A model generated the notes under the pieces. That model had not been told where the DNA came from. It ran no database searches and saw nothing but the letters and a program-made list of their open reading frames with translations. A DNA stretch of 64,000 bases, from positions 124,347 through 188,346 of the forward strand of contig NZ_KI535306.1 of the NCBI RefSeq assembly GCF_000482365.1, in the 5' to 3' direction. The stretch comes from Porphyromonas uenonis DSM 23387 = JCM 13868 (GTDB taxonomy: Bacteria; Bacteroidota; Bacteroidia; Bacteroidales; Porphyromonadaceae). Shown here piece after piece: positions 45,323 to 54,109 of this stretch (positions within the stretch are counted from its first letter, which is position 1; each line of letters opens with the position of its first letter). The position numbers and the translations under genes are program-made.

Positions 45323-45350
45323 TACCTTTGTCCTCAGAGTAACAAAGGTA
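45323..45350. promoter_or_regulatory. Convergent -7 boxes upstream of pepD
   Basis: TACCTTTG (45323-45330, plus) and its inverted copy CAAAGGTA (45343-45350) form a palindrome with a 12-bp centre. The plus copy could serve pepD (ATG 45426). The inversion may be an operator or chance. Confidence 0.45.
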
Positions 45351-45425
45351 CCGTGTACCACGTTGCTACACAACAAAACGTGCCTCTCCACTGGAAGACG
45401 CATCAAACAATAAAGAGAATAAGCT

Positions 45426-46886
45426 ATGATGAACAAAGCTGACTACCAAAAGCTCGCCCCCTCCACACTATGGGGCTATTTCTATGATCTCACACAGATA
45501 CCCCGCCCCACAGGACACTGTCAGGCTGTACGGGAGTATGTCGTTGCCGAGGGCAAGCGACTAGGACTAGAGACCCATGTAGATGAGGTGGGCAACGTAT
45601 TGATCCGCAAGCCAGCCTCACCAGGACTAGAGAATCGTCCCGTAGCTACCCTGCAGGGACACCTAGACATGGTGCCTCAGAAGAACTCTGACAAGGTGCA
45701 CAACTTCGAGACCGACCCTATCCAAACGATGCAAGAAGGCGACTGGATCACGGCCGATGGCACGACACTTGGTGCGGACAACGGTATGGGCGTTGCCTTC
45801 TCTCTAGCGGTCCTCGCTGATGATACGCTCAAGCATGGTCCCCTCGAGGCTCTCTTTACCATTGATGAGGAGGTCGGCATGGACGGTGCCAACGGACTTA
45901 AGCCAGGCTTTAGCAAGGGCGACATACTCCTTAATATAGACTCCGAGGTGGAGGGCGATCTCTTCGTCGGTTGTGCTGGTGGTATCGATGTCAACGTCTC
46001 TCTAGAGTACCAAGACAACCACGAGCCTGACGCAGACGAGATAGGCGTACGCCTTACGATCAAGGGACTCAAGGGCGGACACAGCGGTGTGGACATACAC
46101 CTCGGTCGTGCCAATGCCAACAAGCTCATGGCGCGTCTCCTCAAGGAGGCTGTCTCGCAGTGCGGCGCTCTAGTCGCTGAGATCGACGGCGGTAACATGC
46201 GCAATGCGATACCTCGTGAAGCGGTTGCTCTACTATCTATCAAGGAGGACGACACCGAGGCGCTCTGGGAGCTAGTATCCGACTACGAGGAGCTATTTAA
46301 TAAGGAGTTCGCTGGGATCGAGAATCACATCACCGTCTCTCTAGAGCGCTGTGACCGTCCTAAGACGATCCTGCCCGACGAAATACAGGACGCGCTGATC
46401 CATGCGCTGAATGCTTGTCAGAATGGTGTCATCTCGATGCTCTCGGAGTTCCCCGACACAGTAGAGGCTTCGTCAAACCTAGCTCAGGTACAAGCTGGCG
46501 AAGGACATATCTCCGTTCGCTTCCTCGTCCGCTCCTCGAGTGACTCACGCAAGATGTGGGTTGCTTCTAGCATCGAGAGCTGCTTCCTACTGATGGACGC
46601 TCGCGTTGAGTTTGACGCGCCCTACACAGGCTGGCAGCCCAATGCTGAGTCTCACATTATGCAGGTAATGTGTCAGGCTGCCAAGGAGGTCTACGGCAAG
46701 GACCCCGCTGTCAAGGTGATGCACGCAGGCCTCGAGTGCGGTATCATACAGGGTGTCATGCCCGATATGGATATGATCTCCTTCGGTCCTGAGATCCAGC
46801 ACCCACACTCACCAGATGAGCGTGTGAGCATCCCCTCTGTGGAGCGTAGCTATCGCATGCTCGTCCGTGCTCTGGAACTAATCTAA
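45426..46886 (+). CDS. pepD: Aminoacyl-histidine dipeptidase (peptidase D)
   Basis: 486-aa M20-family zinc dipeptidase (Xaa-His, carnosinase-like). Metal-site motifs are complete: TLQGHLDMVPQ, TTLGADNGMGVAF, FTIDEEVGMDGANGL, LNIDSE and the C-terminal HAGLECGII...SFGPEIQHPHSPDERV. The length matches E. coli PepD (485 aa). Cytosolic; it supports growth on peptides, as expected of an asaccharolytic organism. ATG 45426 and 45429 are both possible. fabD starts 13 bp later. Confidence 0.94.
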   Translation: MMNKADYQKLAPSTLWGYFYDLTQIPRPTGHCQAVREYVVAEGKRLGLETHVDEVGNVLIRKPASPGLENRPVATLQGHLDMVPQKNSDKVHNFETDPIQTMQEGDWITADGTTLGADNGMGVAFSLAVLADDTLKHGPLEALFTIDEEVGMDGANGLKPGFSKGDILLNIDSEVEGDLFVGCAGGIDVNVSLEYQDNHEPDADEIGVRLTIKGLKGGHSGVDIHLGRANANKLMARLLKEAVSQCGALVAEIDGGNMRNAIPREAVALLSIKEDDTEALWELVSDYEELFNKEFAGIENHITVSLERCDRPKTILPDEIQDALIHALNACQNGVISMLSEFPDTVEASSNLAQVQAGEGHISVRFLVRSSSDSRKMWVASSIESCFLLMDARVEFDAPYTGWQPNAESHIMQVMCQAAKEVYGKDPAVKVMHAGLECGIIQGVMPDMDMISFGPEIQHPHSPDERVSIPSVERSYRMLVRALELI

Positions 46887-46899
46887 TCGATAAGAACAT

Positions 46900-47790
46900 A
46901 TGAAAAAAGCTTTTGTATTCCCAGGTCAGGGCGCACAGTTCGTCGGTATGGGTCAAGAGATCTATACGAAGAGCGAAGCGGTACGCAAGCTCTTTGCGGA
47001 GGCAGATGAAGTGCTAGGCTTTGACCTAACCAAGACCATGTTTGAGGGTACCGAAGAGGACCTCAAGCAGACGAAGGTAACGCAGCCCGCTGTCTTCCTC
47101 CACTCTGTGGCTATGACGGTGGCGCTCGGAGATGCCTTCGCACCAGACATGGTTGCGGGACACTCGCTGGGCGAGTTCTCGGCGCTGGTTGCTAGTCGCG
47201 CCTTGCCTTTTGCCGATGCACTGCGACTTGTCTCGGAGCGTGCGCTGGCTATGCAGGCCGCTTGCGAGGCACACCCCTCGACGATGGCTGCGATCATCGG
47301 ACTGCCTGACGAAAAGATCGAGGAGATCTGCCGTGGCATCTCTGATCAGGTGGTGGTTCCTGCGAACTATAACTGCTCGGGCCAGGTAGTCATCTCTGGC
47401 ACTATGGAGGGTATCGCTGAGGCTTGCGAGCAGCTCAAGGCTGCGGGGGCTAAGCGTGCGCTACCACTCAAGGTGGGCGGAGCCTTTCACTCACCGCTTA
47501 TGCAGCCCGCCAAGGAGCGTCTGCAGCGTGCTATCGAGGCAACGACCTTTGCCACACCTATCTGCCCGATCTATCAGAATGTAGATGCTCGTCCTCATAC
47601 TGATGTGGAGGAGATCAAGGCCAATCTGATCGCTCAGCTCACGGCTCCCGTACGCTGGACGAAGAGTGTCGAGGCGATGGTCGCCGATGGCGCTACGCAC
47701 TTCGTGGAGCTAGGACCAGGCAAAGTCTTAGCAGGTCTTATCGGTCGTATCGCCAGCGGTGTGACCTGTGAGAGCTTGGCAACGATCTAA
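46900..47790 (+). CDS. fabD: Malonyl-CoA:ACP transacylase
   Basis: 296-aa fatty-acid synthesis enzyme that loads malonate onto ACP. The nucleophile Ser89 lies in GHSLGEFSAL. The oxyanion motif FPGQGAQFVGMG is at 7-18 and the catalytic His in GGAFHSPLM at about 201. It starts 13 bp after pepD and is followed by a terminator. Confidence 0.96.
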   Translation: MKKAFVFPGQGAQFVGMGQEIYTKSEAVRKLFAEADEVLGFDLTKTMFEGTEEDLKQTKVTQPAVFLHSVAMTVALGDAFAPDMVAGHSLGEFSALVASRALPFADALRLVSERALAMQAACEAHPSTMAAIIGLPDEKIEEICRGISDQVVVPANYNCSGQVVISGTMEGIAEACEQLKAAGAKRALPLKVGGAFHSPLMQPAKERLQRAIEATTFATPICPIYQNVDARPHTDVEEIKANLIAQLTAPVRWTKSVEAMVADGATHFVELGPGKVLAGLIGRIASGVTCESLATI

Positions 47791-47812
47791 TGAATCTTTG
47801 CAAGAACTAAGG

Positions 47813-47854
47813 AGAGGACAAGTTCGGCTAGTCATCTAGTTGAGCTTGTCCTCT
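47813..47854 (+). terminator. Terminator after fabD
   Basis: 10-bp perfect stem AGAGGACAAG/CTTGTCCTCT with a 22-nt loop, followed by AGTTTATTC. Confidence 0.7.
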
Positions 47855-47885
47855 AGTTTATTCAGACATCTAAATAGTTAGCACT

Positions 47886-48365
47886 ATGAGCGATAAGGAG
47901 TTACTAATCCCCTACACGCGGCTGCCCCGCTCGGAGTGGCCAGAGGTTTACGGACGTCTTGAGGAGGCTGCCGTAGAGGCTACCCGCCGGTCATATGCCC
48001 CGTACAGTCACTTTCATGTAGGTGCTGCAGCACTACTGGAGGATGGCGAGATCGTGCTGGGATGCAATCAGGAGAATGCCTCCTTCTCGCCCACGCTCTG
48101 TGCCGAGCGAACGGCCCTCTACGCCATCGGAGCGCACCACCCAGGAGCTGTCGTGGAGCGACTCATGATCGTCGCCGAGACGGAGGGCAAGCGTGTCGAG
48201 GCAATCTCCCCTTGTGGCGTGTGCCGACAGGTGATGATGGAGACGGCAAAGCGACAGGGCAAACCCTTTGAAGTAATCCTCTGCGGACTTGACGAAGCTA
48301 TCGTTATCAGCGACTGTCGGCTCCTCTTGCCCTTTGCCTTTGACGGTTCAGATATTCCTTCGTAG
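47886..48365 (+). CDS. cdd: Cytidine deaminase
   Basis: 159-aa homotetramer-type deaminase for pyrimidine salvage (cytidine to uridine). Zinc ligands and the catalytic Glu are seen: CAERTALYAIG and PCGVCRQVM. The substrate loop is YSHFHVGAAALLEDG with CNQENASFSPT. Slightly longer than the usual ~130 aa through an N-terminal extension. It is followed 46 bp later by the cytidylate-kinase-like gene. Confidence 0.93.
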   Translation: MSDKELLIPYTRLPRSEWPEVYGRLEEAAVEATRRSYAPYSHFHVGAAALLEDGEIVLGCNQENASFSPTLCAERTALYAIGAHHPGAVVERLMIVAETEGKRVEAISPCGVCRQVMMETAKRQGKPFEVILCGLDEAIVISDCRLLLPFAFDGSDIPS

Positions 48366-48411
48366 CGCTAAGCGCACCCACCATTTGTAGAGACCTATTT
48401 CCCATTAGTAT

Positions 48412-49050
48412 ATGGCTTATCGCATCATTACGATCAGTAGACAGTATGGCTGTGGAGCTCGCACCATAGGGCGTCAGCTCTCGGAGCAACTCGGCTTGAC
48501 CTATTACGACAAGGAGCTCATCCGCATGATCGCCGAAGAGAGTGGCTACGCAGCCGACTATGTCGAGGAGCAGAGCGAGTACGCCTCAACGTCGGGGCTG
48601 GACTTCATGCCGATGTCGCACGGAGCGCTCTTCTCCGTACCCATGACGGGACTCGTCGAGACACCCTCGGTGACCCGCTATCTCAACGACTTCATCCTCA
48701 AGATAGCCGAGGAAAACCCTTGCGTCATCATTGGGCGCAGTGCCGACTACATCCTACGAGACCGAGACGACGTGCTCAACGTATTCCTTTATGCCGATGT
48801 CGAGGCGCGTGTCAAGACACTCCTACAGCGAGGCGACGAGGAGACTGAGGACGAAGCGCGCAAGCGCATTGAGCAGTCCGACCGAGCCCGCCGCAAGAAC
48901 TATAAGCAGATGACCAATAGGGAGTGGGGCGAGTCGACCAACTACCACCTCTGCCTCAATACGGGAGCCTTTGGTGCGCCCTGTTGTACCGACATCATTG
49001 CGCACGCCTACCAACTTCCCTGCGGTGGTGTAACCATTGGCAAGAAGTAA
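48412..49050 (+). CDS. Cytidylate kinase-like family protein
   Basis: 212-aa P-loop protein of the cytidylate kinase-like family (PF13189): ITISRQYGCGARTIGRQLSEQLGLTYYDKELI at the N-terminus, VIIGRSADYILRDRDDVLNVFLYA in the middle, and RARRKNYKQMTNREWGESTNYHLCLNTGAFG near the end. It is not the housekeeping Cmk; the substrate is not established. The next gene starts 6 bp after it. Confidence 0.85.
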   Translation: MAYRIITISRQYGCGARTIGRQLSEQLGLTYYDKELIRMIAEESGYAADYVEEQSEYASTSGLDFMPMSHGALFSVPMTGLVETPSVTRYLNDFILKIAEENPCVIIGRSADYILRDRDDVLNVFLYADVEARVKTLLQRGDEETEDEARKRIEQSDRARRKNYKQMTNREWGESTNYHLCLNTGAFGAPCCTDIIAHAYQLPCGGVTIGKK

Positions 49051-49056
49051 CCCACT

Positions 49057-49482
49057 ATGCGACTGACGGACAATTGGTTCAACGGCTTGGCCGAGAGCGA
49101 AGCTGGCCAAACGGCTCACCTGCATGTGCGTGATGAGCTGGAGGAGTTTCGCGCTACGGGCAAGTACCGCTTTGTGATCGAGATCGCTTATCCCTTTGAC
49201 GGCGAAGGCATAGAGCCCTCAGATACGGACAGTGCGCAGATAGAGGCGGTGGACGAACTGCTCCAGACAGCTATGGAGCGGGACAAGATGGCGATCCTCG
49301 CAGCTTCTATCCTAGAGCCAGGACGCAAAGTGTGGCTCTATGTAAGCCGCACGTACGATCCCTTCTTCGATCGTCTCGAGGAGGTGCTGGCGGAGCTGCC
49401 CCTCTTGCCACTACAGTTTGAAGTAGTCCAAGACTCCGACTGGAGCTACTACCAGGAGCTACTAGACAAGCTACAGCCGTAG
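49057..49482 (+). CDS. DUF695-like protein
   Basis: 141-aa soluble protein. The C-terminal half fits DUF695: GRKVWLYVSRTYDPFFDRLEEVLAEL, then FEVVQDSDWSYYQELLDKL (the DxxWxxYxxxL ending). No enzymatic motif seen. It starts 6 bp after the cytidylate-kinase-like gene and is likely in its operon. Confidence 0.7.
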   Translation: MRLTDNWFNGLAESEAGQTAHLHVRDELEEFRATGKYRFVIEIAYPFDGEGIEPSDTDSAQIEAVDELLQTAMERDKMAILAASILEPGRKVWLYVSRTYDPFFDRLEEVLAELPLLPLQFEVVQDSDWSYYQELLDKLQP

Positions 49483-49517
49483 CCTAACAAACCTCCCATC
49501 ATCGCCATCCGATAAAC

Positions 49518-49634
49518 GGTTCCTCCGCTGGAACCGAAGAGTTCCTCCTCTGGAACTAAAGAGTTCCTCCCTTGGAACTGAAAAGTTCCTCCCTTGGAAC
49601 TAAAAAGTTCCAAGAGGGGAACAAGTTTTGGAAC
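49518..49634. repeat. Array of 22-bp palindromic units (GTTCC/GGAAC)
   Basis: Five units such as GTTCCTCCCTTGGAACTAAA, each about 22 bp, follow each other head to tail. Each unit is an inverted repeat of GTTCC/GGAAC. The layout matches the GAAACT array at 16282 with a different core. It lies in the gap 49483-49930, which otherwise holds MITE copy B and a terminator. Confidence 0.85.
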
Positions 49635-49699
49635 TCGTAACTACTAGCACGTCAGTACGATACAAGCGATCAAACTTTCCACACCCACAAATGCAAAAG

Positions 49700-49874
49700 G
49701 AGACTGTTGCAAAAGTCAACAGTCTCACAATCTTGCTAGCAAGATTGTCCTGACTTTGCAGAAAGGATGAAGCGCAAGGCGCTGAGGGTGAGGTCTGAAG
49801 GGAGCATACCTCCGTATGTAACCGAAGCCGAATCCCGAAAGCAACACAGCGGTTCGCCTTTATGCAACAGTCTC
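49700..49874. mobile_element. 175-bp MITE-like element, copy B
   Basis: Same 12-bp inverted ends GAGACTGTTGCA/TGCAACAGTCTC and same length as copy A. The 5-bp duplication AAAAG is at 49695-49699 and 49875-49879. The internal reading frame seen in copies A and C has a stop here (TAG in the ACAATCTTGC hairpin). Confidence 0.92.
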
Positions 49875-49911
49875 AAAAGGAGATCCTCACGCTAGGTGAA
49901 GCTCTCCTTTT
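49875..49911. terminator. Terminator hairpin of rluA-type gene, bordered by MITE copy B
   Basis: AAAAGGAGA (49875-49883) pairs with TCTCCTTTT (49903-49911), with an inner TCAC/GTGA stem. It lies 19 bp past the stop at 49931. The MITE target duplication AAAAG is the outer part of its left arm. Confidence 0.7.
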
Positions 49912-49930
49912 GTTTCGTCGGCTTGCTAGG

Positions 49931-50617
49931 TTACTTCGTATGGCTCAGCAAAGACCAGATAGCATCGTCCTCAGGGTACGGGGCGACGACCTCTATTTGC
50001 TCGTGCGTGACGGGGTGCTCGAAGCTTAATATACGCGCATGGAGCGAGATCCCGCCGTCTTTGTTGCTCCGTGGAGCGCCATACTTGAGGTCCCCCTTGA
50101 TCGGGTAGCCCATGTGACTGAGCTGCGTACGTATCTGGTGATGCCGTCCCGTATGGAGCGTCACGGCCAGCAGACTGTAACGGTCGCCCACGGCAAGACG
50201 CTCGTAGGTGAGCCAGGCGCGCTTAGCCTCAGCGTGAGGCTCCGTCACGACGTAGCTCTTGTTTTGCTTACGATTGCGATAGAGCAGATCCTTGGCCTCG
50301 CCCGCTTTCTGAGGAAATGCCCCACAGACCACAGCGTGGTAGACTTTGTGGATCTCTCGTCGCTGAAACATAGCGTTGAGCCGTGCCAGAGCCTTCGAAG
50401 TCTTGGCAAAAAGCACGGCCCCCGACGTCGGTCTATCGATACGATGCGTGACCCCAACGAATGCCCGCCCAGGCTTGTCGTACTTATCGATGAGATAGCG
50501 CTCGACAAGCTCCGAGAGCGGTGTATCGCCCGTGCTATCACCCTGTACGAGCATCCCCGCCGGCTTATTGACGATGAGGAGATGATTGTCCTCGTAGAGG
50601 ATCTGTAGGTCAGGCAT
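49931..50617 (-). CDS. RluA-family RNA pseudouridine synthase
   Basis: 228-aa pseudouridine synthase. The catalytic Asp61 lies in THRIDRPTSG. Also seen: ILYEDNHLLIVNKPAGMLVQ at the N-terminus and LHTGRHHQIRTQLSHMGYPIKGDLKYG. There is no S4 domain. The RNA target cannot be assigned. It is the last gene of the tetR-fabG-rluA run, 19 bp after fabG. Confidence 0.92.
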   Translation of the reverse strand: MPDLQILYEDNHLLIVNKPAGMLVQGDSTGDTPLSELVERYLIDKYDKPGRAFVGVTHRIDRPTSGAVLFAKTSKALARLNAMFQRREIHKVYHAVVCGAFPQKAGEAKDLLYRNRKQNKSYVVTEPHAEAKRAWLTYERLAVGDRYSLLAVTLHTGRHHQIRTQLSHMGYPIKGDLKYGAPRSNKDGGISLHARILSFEHPVTHEQIEVVAPYPEDDAIWSLLSHTK

Positions 50618-50636
50618 CGGTCTGCTTACTAAGGCA

Positions 50637-51386
50637 TTACATATTCATACCGCCACAGCAGGAGAGCACCTGTCCTGTCATGTAGGAGGAGAGGTCGCTC
50701 GCGAGGAAGAGAGCCACATTGGCCACATCCTCAGGCTTGCCACCACGACGTAGCGGGATCTGCTTAGCCCACTCCTTGCGTACCTCCTCGCTGAGGACAG
50801 CCGTCATATCGCTCTCGATGAAGCCTGGAGCGATGCTGTTGGCACGGATACCACGTGAGCCGAGCTCCTTGGCAACGCTCTTAGCCAGTGCGATCATACC
50901 AGCCTTAGAGGCCGAGTAGTTCACCTGCCCCGCATTGCCCGAAACACCGACGACGCTCGCCATATTGATGATGCTACCCTGACGCTGCTTCATCATGACG
51001 GGAGCCACGGCATGGGTCATATTGAAGGCGGACTTTAAGTTGACATTGATCACCGCATCCCACTGCTGCTCGCTCATACGCAGGAGCAGACCGTCACGGG
51101 TGATGCCCGCATTATTGACTAGGACGTCTAGCTTGCCAAAGTCAGCAACGATCTGATCAATGAGCTGATGCGCTGCCTCAAAGTCTGCAGCATTGCTCTC
51201 GTAGGTGCGTATCGTGACACCGCACTCCTTGGCTAGCTGAGCGTAGTAATCCTTTGCTTCGTCGGCCACCTTGAGGTCGCTGATAGCTACATGGCATCCA
51301 GCCTCTGCATACTTCGTGGCGATCGCTTTGCCGATACCACGTGCTGCTCCGGTGATCAGAGCCACTTTGTCCTGAAGTAGTTTCAT
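50637..51386 (-). CDS. fabG: 3-oxoacyl-ACP reductase
   Basis: 249-aa short-chain dehydrogenase. Cofactor motif GAARGIGK (13-20), NNAG (91-94), catalytic Ser144, Tyr157 and Lys161. The C-terminus SDLSSYMTGQVLSCCGGMNM is typical of FabG. It acts in fatty-acid elongation. It starts 5 bp after the TetR-family gene, so it is likely co-transcribed with it. Confidence 0.92.
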   Translation of the reverse strand: MKLLQDKVALITGAARGIGKAIATKYAEAGCHVAISDLKVADEAKDYYAQLAKECGVTIRTYESNAADFEAAHQLIDQIVADFGKLDVLVNNAGITRDGLLLRMSEQQWDAVINVNLKSAFNMTHAVAPVMMKQRQGSIINMASVVGVSGNAGQVNYSASKAGMIALAKSVAKELGSRGIRANSIAPGFIESDMTAVLSEEVRKEWAKQIPLRRGGKPEDVANVALFLASDLSSYMTGQVLSCCGGMNM

Positions 51387-51391
51387 AGATT

Positions 51392-52009
51392 CTATTGAGT
51401 TATAGGTTTTGTATTTGCATGATTGGTTAGTCCCTGTCTGAGCAGCTGCTTCATCGCAGCGATGATGCGGAGGTAGTCCTCCTTGCCGTACTCATGGTGG
51501 TAGCGATTGATGTAAGGGGCCTCCAGACTCTTGAAGCTCTTGAGGAGTAGGTAGGCTGTCGAGTTGATATCTGGGACCACTAGCTCTCCACGATCGTACC
51601 CCTCCTGCAGGATCCGCTTGAGCATGTCGTACTCGCTCTGGTCATACTTGAGGCGAAGGCGCTCAACGTTGAAAGTGTCGCTAAAGAAGCTCGCATTGTG
51701 CTCGCCCTGTCTCTGCACCGTCTTCTGAATCAGCTGCAGATGATTGTCCAGCAGCACCATCAGCTTAGTAATCGCATCGGCAGGACGAGCCAGCACTTCA
51801 CTCAGCGACTGACTCATCAGACTAATCTCCCGCTCTATGACCGCCATGAGTAGCGTCTGCTTGTCCTTATAATAGGTGTAGACCGTACGCCGACTGCACC
51901 CCACAGCCTCAGCAATGGCGACCATGGTCGTCTCCTCGACTCCTTGCTGCACAAAGAGCGTGTGGGCCATTTGGACGATGCGCTGGCGCGTGTGTTGTGT
52001 AGAGGTCAT
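51392..52009 (-). CDS. TetR/AcrR-family transcriptional regulator
   Basis: 205 aa. The N-terminal helix-turn-helix (about 8-55) reads RQRIVQMAHTLFVQQGVEETTMVAIAEAVGCSRRTVYTYYKDKQTLL. The C-terminal ligand domain is divergent. It sits upstream of fabG with a 5-bp gap, so control of its own fatty-acid operon is a reasonable inference. A divergent sensor kinase gene starts 107 bp upstream. Confidence 0.88.
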   Translation of the reverse strand: MTSTQHTRQRIVQMAHTLFVQQGVEETTMVAIAEAVGCSRRTVYTYYKDKQTLLMAVIEREISLMSQSLSEVLARPADAITKLMVLLDNHLQLIQKTVQRQGEHNASFFSDTFNVERLRLKYDQSEYDMLKRILQEGYDRGELVVPDINSTAYLLLKSFKSLEAPYINRYHHEYGKEDYLRIIAAMKQLLRQGLTNHANTKPITQ

Positions 52010-52048
52010 AAGTGCGTGAACGATAATAAAAGCGTGAGATAACCGTTA

Positions 52049-52056
52049 CAAAGATA
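52049..52056 (-). promoter_or_regulatory. Bacteroidota -7 box for tetR-fabG-rluA
   Basis: TATCTTTG on the minus strand, 39 bp upstream of the TetR ATG. Confidence 0.5.
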
Positions 52057-52116
52057 CAGCTTTGCGCCGAAAGTACCCTTTGGGATCAAGCGCACGCCAT
52101 TCTAATCCTCACCCAC

Positions 52117-53286
52117 ATGTCATCTTCTAGGAGATTACTCGGCACCCTGCCTACCAATATACTACTTGTCGTGCTGGCGCTCGTCGTGGCACTCCTACCG
52201 CTCGTTCTCTCGGAGCCACTCGTGAGACGCATGGCCGACGAGGAGCGGCTCAAGATGCAGACCTGGGCGGAGGCGACCGAGTGCATAGCCAGCCAAAGCG
52301 ACGAGCAGCTCAATGCCTTAGCTCTCCAAATCCTAGAGTCAAACACGACCATACCGCTCATCCTCACAGACAGCCTCGGGAATATCTTGGGATACAAAAA
52401 CATTGACTCCGTGGCGGTCGCTCGTGACTCGACCTATCTGGCGAGGCGACTCACGGCTTTTCGCTCTGGCTATGCACCCATTGAGATAGACCTAGGCACC
52501 GCTGGGCGCCAATACCTTTACTACAGCGACAGCAGTAACCTAAGGCGATTGCTACGTTTCCCCTATCTGCAGACGGGCATCTTCATCCTCTACATCATCA
52601 TCCTCGTCCTCACCATTCGCAGCCTACTGCACTGGGAGCAAGACCGCATATGGGTCGGACTCAGCAAGGAGACCGCCCACCAGCTCGGCACGCCTATCTC
52701 TTCGCTCATGGCGTGGACCGAACTGCTCAAGAGCTATGACCTACCTCCCGAAATCATCGAGAGCATAGGCCAAGATGTCAATCGCCTCGAGCTGATCGCA
52801 CACCGCTTCCAAAAGGTCGGCAGCCTACCCGAGCTCTCGCCCATAGAGCTCAACGGACTGATCGCCACCTCTGTGCAATACCTCGCGCGACGCATCTCCA
52901 GACAGGTAGAGATCGTCTTCGAGCCAGCAGCTGAAGAGCTCTACTGTCTCATCACGCCCGACCTCATGAGCTGGGTCGTAGAGAATATCGTCAAGAACGG
53001 TGTCGACGCCATGGACGGCAAGGGTACGATCACCATCACCACAGAGGCACACGGCAAGAACGCCTATCTCGAGATCACCGACACGGGCCGTGGTATGACA
53101 CGAGCCACGCAGCGGATGATCTTCAAGCCAGGCTTCACGACCAAGGAGCGTGGCTGGGGGCTCGGCTTGTCGCTCGCACGTCGCATCATACGTCACTACT
53201 TCCGCGGGCGCATCTACGTCAAGCGCTCCGAGCTACAAGTCGGCACCACCTTCCGCATCGCCCTCCCCCTGCAACAGCTCCCCTAA
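52117..53286 (+). CDS. Sensor histidine kinase, no response regulator beside it
   Basis: 389-aa membrane kinase. Two membrane helices (about 13-31 and 150-171) enclose a ~120-residue extracytoplasmic sensor. The H box is KETAHQLGTPISSL with phospho-acceptor His188. The catalytic domain has NIVKNGVDAMDG (N box), DTGRGM and GWGLGLSLARRIIRHYFRG (G2). A partner regulator is not in the window. Confidence 0.9.
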   Translation: MSSSRRLLGTLPTNILLVVLALVVALLPLVLSEPLVRRMADEERLKMQTWAEATECIASQSDEQLNALALQILESNTTIPLILTDSLGNILGYKNIDSVAVARDSTYLARRLTAFRSGYAPIEIDLGTAGRQYLYYSDSSNLRRLLRFPYLQTGIFILYIIILVLTIRSLLHWEQDRIWVGLSKETAHQLGTPISSLMAWTELLKSYDLPPEIIESIGQDVNRLELIAHRFQKVGSLPELSPIELNGLIATSVQYLARRISRQVEIVFEPAAEELYCLITPDLMSWVVENIVKNGVDAMDGKGTITITTEAHGKNAYLEITDTGRGMTRATQRMIFKPGFTTKERGWGLGLSLARRIIRHYFRGRIYVKRSELQVGTTFRIALPLQQLP

Positions 53287-53340
53287 CCCACTCGCCGTCC
53301 TTCCTTTCAAAAGTCTGAAAACGCTTCCGTGAAGAACAAA

Positions 53341-53376
53341 ATATCCACGGGTGAAATTAACTTCTCCCGTGGATAT
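53341..53376. terminator. Bidirectional terminator between convergent genes
   Basis: 11-bp stem ATATCCACGGG/CCCGTGGATAT with a 14-nt loop. On the minus strand it is followed by TTTTGTT, so it ends transcripts of the GYF_2/CD225 gene; it could also serve the kinase gene. Confidence 0.7.
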
Positions 53377-53464
53377 CTAAGGTGAGGTCTACTTTTCCGA
53401 CCAGTTATGGTTCAGTCCTTTCAGTTGTAAGACACAAAACCTTATCGACTAGCCAAGATACCGC

Positions 53465-54043
53465 CTATACAGTTGCCGAAACAGCTGCCGAAACAGCTGA
53501 TGCGGCTACAATAGCTGCGATAATGAATATGGCTATAGTAATGCCGATGCACACTGCAGCCGCAATGGCCAAACCCTTAGCCCACTGGAGGGACTTACGA
53601 CTTGCCCGCTCAGAACCCTCGTAGTCTCCTCTGTCATAGAGTGAGGAGACCTGTATGGAGTAAATAAGAGGTATAATACCTAGCGGGAAGAAAAGAATGG
53701 CGCAGAGGACACCCCACACAAGATTGTCGGGTGGCATCTTGGGACGGTTTTGTGGTTGCATAGGGCTACCCATCGGGGCGCCGGCGCCATACGCGGGGCC
53801 GTAAGGTGTACCATAAGGTGTGCCGTTAGATGGACTGTAAGATGGAGCTCCCGCATAGGGACTGGGACCTGACACTTGCGGTCCAAAGAGGGGACGTAGC
53901 TCATCCAGTGCTTGAGCAGGACAAGCATTGACCACGCCTTCGACACGTATTAACGTTTGGGGTGTAACCCCACGAGAGGACAACTCCTCAAGCGTATAAG
54001 GACCTACATCCTGTCCGTTGTGGACGATATAGTACTGTCTCAT
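53465..54043 (-). CDS. GYF_2 (DUF4339)-CD225/dispanin membrane protein
   Basis: 192 aa. N-terminal GYF_2 domain (1-55: YYIVHNGQDVGPYTLEELSSRGVTPQTLIRVEG), a Pro/Gly/Tyr-rich linker (about 56-102), then a CD225/dispanin-type domain with two hydrophobic stretches (LVWGVLCAILFFPLGIIPLIYSIQVSSLYDRGDYEGSERAS and an Ala/Ile-rich C-terminal helix). No known function in bacteria. A paralogue lies 66 bp upstream. Confidence 0.82.
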   Translation of the reverse strand: MRQYYIVHNGQDVGPYTLEELSSRGVTPQTLIRVEGVVNACPAQALDELRPLFGPQVSGPSPYAGAPSYSPSNGTPYGTPYGPAYGAGAPMGSPMQPQNRPKMPPDNLVWGVLCAILFFPLGIIPLIYSIQVSSLYDRGDYEGSERASRKSLQWAKGLAIAAAVCIGITIAIFIIAAIVAASAVSAAVSATV

Positions 54044-54109
54044 AGATATCTATAAATTACTAACATTGTGTCTCTAGTCATACGAATCTCATTGGATTCT
54101 CCCTAGAGT

